DNA of 8,379 nucleotides, from NCBI GenBank assembly GCA_027297085.1, contig JAPUIL010000506.1, positions 1-8,379 of the forward strand, in the 5' to 3' direction. Each line of letters begins with the position of its first letter. Within the stretch, counting starts at the first letter, position 1. Made by a program: the position numbers and the translations under genes. This document shows positions 6,158 to 8,379 of this stretch, piece by piece. Origin of the DNA: Verrucomicrobiota bacterium (lineage in GTDB: Bacteria; Verrucomicrobiota; Verrucomicrobiia; Opitutales; UBA2995). The notes beneath the pieces are model-generated. The model made no database searches, was not told where the DNA came from, and saw only the letters and a list, made by a program, of their open reading frames with translations.

Positions 6158-6894
6158 GTCGTTGGAAATGTGTCTGCGCCTATGATGGGACTCATTTTAC
6201 GGGTTGGCAAAGTCAGCCTTCCCGCGATGCAGTTCAGGATAGGATTGAGGCAGCGCTGGCCGCGGTTTTGACAATGCCCGTACGCATCCATGGCAGCAGC
6301 CGCACGGATGCCGGAGTTCATGCTTTGGCCCAGGTTTTCCACTTCGATGCAGATTGGAAACATGGAGGCCCAACTCTGGTTGCTGCGCTAGGTCCTCATC
6401 TACCCTCAGCGATCCAGATTAAATCAATTCGCCCAGCGGCAGCTGAATTTCATGCTCGATATTCGGCTCGTGGGAAGCGTTACCAATTCCGGCTTTTTCT
6501 TGGTCAAGCCGATCCCTTCGAAACCAACTATTGTTTATCGATTCCGTATTCGCTGGACACAGAGGCTATAACCGAAGCTGCGCGTTGCTTGATTGGTCAA
6601 CATGACTTCTCGGCTTTTGCTGCTGAAACGGGCGCCGATCGGGATCAGGAAAATCCGGTAAAGGATTTTCGGCACTTTGAGATTTCCGGCCGGGGCAAAC
6701 GGCTACGTCTAACCTTCGAAGCCAGTGGCTTCATGTATAAAATGGTTCGCTCCATAACCGGGGCTTTGCTTCGTGTCGGACGGGGAAAATTAAGCCCAGG
6801 GGAATTCCGGGAGATTCTGGAATCAGGTGTTCGATCCAAGGAGGTAGTGACGGCCGGGCCGCGGGGCTTATTTCTCGAAAAAGTATATTACTAA
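6154..6894 (+). CDS. truA: tRNA pseudouridine(38-40) synthase TruA
   Basis: TruA converts uridines 38, 39 and 40 in the tRNA anticodon arm to pseudouridine without a cofactor. The 246-residue sequence carries the catalytic motif GSSRTDAGVHA (47-57), with the nucleophile Asp52. It also has the conserved KRYQFR strand (108-113, Tyr110), GQHDFSAFAA (148-157), EASGFMYKMVR (189-199) and the C-terminal AGPRGLFLEKVYY. The N-terminal AYDGTHFTGWQSQP is the standard opening of the family. It is slightly shorter than the E. coli enzyme (270) but complete. The start is fixed by an AAGGAG four bases upstream and by the ATGA overlap with ruvX. The protein acts in the cytosol, as a homodimer in characterised members. 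No terminator follows; a repeat-rich gap separates it from the protease gene. Confidence 0.96.
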   Translation: MSRWKCVCAYDGTHFTGWQSQPSRDAVQDRIEAALAAVLTMPVRIHGSSRTDAGVHALAQVFHFDADWKHGGPTLVAALGPHLPSAIQIKSIRPAAAEFHARYSARGKRYQFRLFLGQADPFETNYCLSIPYSLDTEAITEAARCLIGQHDFSAFAAETGADRDQENPVKDFRHFEISGRGKRLRLTFEASGFMYKMVRSITGALLRVGRGKLSPGEFREILESGVRSKEVVTAGPRGLFLEKVYY

Positions 6895-7029
6895 CGGATT
6901 TTTACCCTCGAAAATTATTGCCAACACTTGGGAATGAATTGCACTTGGCAATCACCAAGCCGACACTTACTTCCTATTCCTTTTCCGATGTCAGGATATT
7001 CTAGAGATAGCTTTCACGTGCTGTTCAAT
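6895..7029 (+). promoter_or_regulatory. truA-CPBP intergenic region with alternating CCAA/TTGG arms
   Basis: Four short complementary arms occur in a row: GCCAA (6920-6924), CTTGG (6927-6931), CTTGGC (6944-6949) and CCAAG (6955-6959). ATTGCCAA (6917-6924) pairs perfectly over 8 bp with TTGGCAAT (6945-6952). Alternative pairings are arm 1 with arm 2, arm 3 with arm 4, and arm 2 with arm 4, so the structures exclude one another. No T-run follows. It may be a leader switch, an operator or a mere repeat cluster. The protease frame is open through here from a TTG at 6928, but the symmetry argues for a downstream start. Confidence 0.35.
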
Positions 7030-7977
7030 ATGGACGAGTTCCAGTTTAGCATGAGGGGGCTGAAAATCCTGCTGACTGCCTTCATTGTTCTTCATTTGAT
7101 CGCAGCCTTCCTCGCTCCCGCGGCTTACAAGGCGATGATATGGTGGAATGCCTCTTGGCCAAATTCCCTTAACGACTATCTAATCGGGAAACCCTTTCCT
7201 GAGTATTTCGACCGAGCCCGAATATTGTTAATGTTACTTTCTTTGCCGTGGCTGTTTATTCAGTGCCGGCTTTTATCAGCGCGAAAGCTGGGTTACTCCG
7301 GTGACTTCCCCTGGTATACCTATTTTCTCCGTTTCTACATGGTGGGAGTTATTTGGGCCGTTTGTGTATTGGGAATTCTATTATCGGTTGGAGTGGTGGC
7401 AGTCGAAAGTTCCCTGACCTTCGGAGGATTAATGATCGGTTTGTTTGTAGCCTTCCTGGCTGCTTTTCTAATTGGTTCCATGGAAGAACTTATGTTTCGC
7501 GGTCTGTTCTTTCGAATGTTTTATACCGCGTTCACTCCGGCTATCAGTGTATTTTTGTCCTCCTTATTCTTTGCCTACGTGCATTTTAAACAACCTAAAG
7601 GATTGTGGGATTACGACACTCTTCCCGCCGAGGTGGGTTGGTTAGATGGTCTGAGCGTTGGCTTTCGGGTGCTTACCGGAATTACTGTAAATTTCGATTT
7701 GGTACTGTTTCTCAATCTCTCCCTTCTTGGGTATGTGTTGACCGTGGTGTTTATGAAAACGAAGTCGCTTTGGGCTGCAGTGGGGCTGCATGCAGGATTG
7801 GTGACCCCCATATCGTTTTTTATGAAAATTGCCGTCCGGGATCTGGATCAACAGTCATTGTGGTGGGGGACCTTCAGGTTGGCGGATGGGTACTTTTCAA
7901 CCGCCTGTCTCCTCTTCATAGCCGTATATTTCTCGCGGTTATATCGACCCCGCCAGCCTTCCGGTTTTTCCTTCTAA
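7030..7977 (+). CDS. CPBP family intramembrane glutamic endopeptidase (Rce1/ABI type)
   Basis: From the ATG at 7030 the protein has 315 residues and is mostly hydrophobic, with about seven or eight membrane segments, so it sits in the inner membrane. All three CPBP motifs are present: EELMFR with the Glu pair at 152-153 and Arg157, FAYVH with His185, and LHAG with His254. Family members include eukaryotic Rce1, which cleaves CAAX proteins, and bacterial immunity or processing proteases; the substrate here is unknown. The start is uncertain. In-frame ATGs at 6988 and 6934 and a TTG at 6928 would lengthen the N-terminus by up to 34 residues, but that extension is Pro/Ser/His-rich, not membrane-like, and overlaps inverted repeats, so I chose 7030. 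No start has a good Shine-Dalgarno. The ComF-like gene follows after about five bases, suggesting co-transcription. Confidence 0.88.
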   Translation: MDEFQFSMRGLKILLTAFIVLHLIAAFLAPAAYKAMIWWNASWPNSLNDYLIGKPFPEYFDRARILLMLLSLPWLFIQCRLLSARKLGYSGDFPWYTYFLRFYMVGVIWAVCVLGILLSVGVVAVESSLTFGGLMIGLFVAFLAAFLIGSMEELMFRGLFFRMFYTAFTPAISVFLSSLFFAYVHFKQPKGLWDYDTLPAEVGWLDGLSVGFRVLTGITVNFDLVLFLNLSLLGYVLTVVFMKTKSLWAAVGLHAGLVTPISFFMKIAVRDLDQQSLWWGTFRLADGYFSTACLLFIAVYFSRLYRPRQPSGFSF

Positions 7978-7982
7978 TTGTC

Positions 7983-8294
7983 GTGGTGTTGGATGCTAAA
8001 AACCTGACACATCAATTTCTGGACATCGTATTTCCCAGAAATTGTGTCATCACCGGAGATCCCGTCGAACACGATAGTCCCTATAAGTTTATCAGCAAGG
8101 CCGTGGCGGCAAAACTGTTTCGGGTGGAGCCGCCTCATTGCCGGACCTGTGGATATCCTTACTTTGGCGCGGTCATGGCCAGCGATCGCGCCTGTCCCAA
8201 GTGCAAAGAGCTAAACCCGCAATACGGTGAAGGACGAACCGTGATTTTGGTTGAAGGCGTAGGACGTGAACTGGTGCACCAGTTTAAGTCCTGA
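7983..8294 (+). CDS. ComF-like zinc-ribbon protein, lacking the phosphoribosyltransferase domain
   Basis: The frame ends at a TGA at 8292-8294. From a GTG at 7983 it encodes 103 residues; GTG 7986 and TTG 7989 are equal alternatives, and upstream codons overlap the protease gene in another frame. FLDIVFPRNCVITGDPV (12-28) resembles the opening of ComF proteins, but the second cysteine of the first knuckle is Thr24. CRTCG (53-57) and CPKC (71-74) give an intact four-cysteine zinc site. The segment GRELVHQFK (94-102) matches the stretch that leads into the phosphoribosyltransferase domain of ComF/GntX, yet the gene stops one codon later. ComF proteins are usually ~200-250 residues and are needed for DNA uptake in some competent bacteria. 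So this is either a truncated copy (pseudogene) or a stand-alone zinc ribbon. Beyond the TGA the same frame reads YKDFRIFVQ, which loosely fits ComF, before a TAG at 8349-8351. Family confidence is moderate to good; function is doubtful. Confidence 0.65.
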   Translation: MVLDAKNLTHQFLDIVFPRNCVITGDPVEHDSPYKFISKAVAAKLFRVEPPHCRTCGYPYFGAVMASDRACPKCKELNPQYGEGRTVILVEGVGRELVHQFKS

Positions 8295-8304
8295 GAAGCA
8301 GTCA

Positions 8305-8379
8305 ATGTTTATAAGGATTTCAGGATTTTCGTGCAACTATTCGTGCAATAGATGCTTGAATAAGGCCTTAAAATGCATA
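8305..8379 (+). CDS. Possible start of a radical SAM protein (runs off right edge)
   Basis: An ATG at 8305 opens a frame of exactly 25 codons that is still open at the window edge. Residues 7-17 read GFSCNYSCNRC, a CX3CX2C pattern (Cys10, Cys14, Cys17) like the [4Fe-4S] loop near the N-terminus of many radical SAM enzymes, and the preceding MFIRIS resembles their first strand. Against it, the residue before the last cysteine is Arg, where an aromatic is usual, the visible part is very short, and the Cys spacing comes from a 12-bp tandem repeat. GAGAAG at 8293-8298 is a weak ribosome site. The gene would start 10 bases after the ComF-like stop. Confidence 0.3.
   Translation, partial: MFIRISGFSCNYSCNRCLNKALKCI
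8328..8351 (+). repeat. Two-copy 12-bp tandem repeat
   Basis: TTCGTGCAA occurs at 8328-8336 and again at 8340-8348, a 12-base period with the spacer CTA and then TAG. In the ComF-like frame each copy reads F-V-Q; in the +1 frame each gives S-C-N. A shorter repeat, AGGATTT twice with an 8-base period, lies just upstream (8314-8328). Confidence 0.6.

Noticed and set aside
7605..7982. Upstream extension of the ComF-like frame to an ATG at 7605
   Set aside because: It overlaps the CPBP protease gene in another frame for over 370 bases and has no family similarity; the ComF-like sequence begins only near 7983.
8292..8294. In-frame TGA in the ComF-like gene as a selenocysteine codon
   Set aside because: No known ComF uses selenocysteine at this place, no convincing downstream hairpin is visible, and a TAG follows 19 codons later.

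Overview
The window looks like chromosomal DNA from a Gram-negative bacterium. A Verrucomicrobiota member of the Opitutae/Puniceicoccales type is my best guess. It rests on the mix of families and the rarity of Shine-Dalgarno sequences; no marker gene proves it. Supporting traits are a lipoprotein with a lipobox, an MsbA-type ABC exporter, a short basic helix-turn-helix protein with a histone H1-like tail, and a manC-ruvX-truA cluster.

Layout. Bases 1-284 hold the 5' end of a minus-strand gene for an exported protein that runs off the left edge. Bases 285-790 are an AT-rich gap with no convincing gene but with small inverted repeats; it must carry the divergent promoters. Bases 791-1201 (+) encode the basic DNA-binding protein. 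A strong bidirectional hairpin terminator at 1221-1252 separates it from a minus-strand block: MsbA-like half-transporter (1251-3011), three-part surface lipoprotein with an IPT/TIG domain (3090-4001) and single-domain rhodanese (4111-4440). A second hairpin terminator lies between lipoprotein and transporter. A divergent intergenic region (4441-4610) then leads into a plus-strand block that reaches the right edge: mannose-1-phosphate guanylyltransferase, RuvX/YqgF, tRNA pseudouridine synthase TruA, a CPBP intramembrane protease, a ComF-type zinc-ribbon protein and the first 25 codons of a possible radical SAM gene.

How the genes fit together. The manC, ruvX and truA genes are tightly packed (11-base gap, then a 4-base ATGA overlap) and are probably co-transcribed. 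They join GDP-mannose supply with rRNA/Holliday-junction RNase H-fold processing and tRNA modification, a housekeeping mixture rather than one pathway. The CPBP and ComF genes follow after a repeat-rich gap. The transporter, lipoprotein and rhodanese share a strand but need not share a function.

Most unusual points: the ComF-like gene stops where its phosphoribosyltransferase domain should begin; a CX3CX2C start lies immediately after it at the window edge, its cysteine spacing coming from a 12-bp tandem repeat; and alternating CCAA/TTGG arms lie between truA and the protease gene. I see no CRISPR array, rRNA, tRNA, phage or insertion sequence. I do not see a convincing new multi-gene system; most of the window is ordinary.
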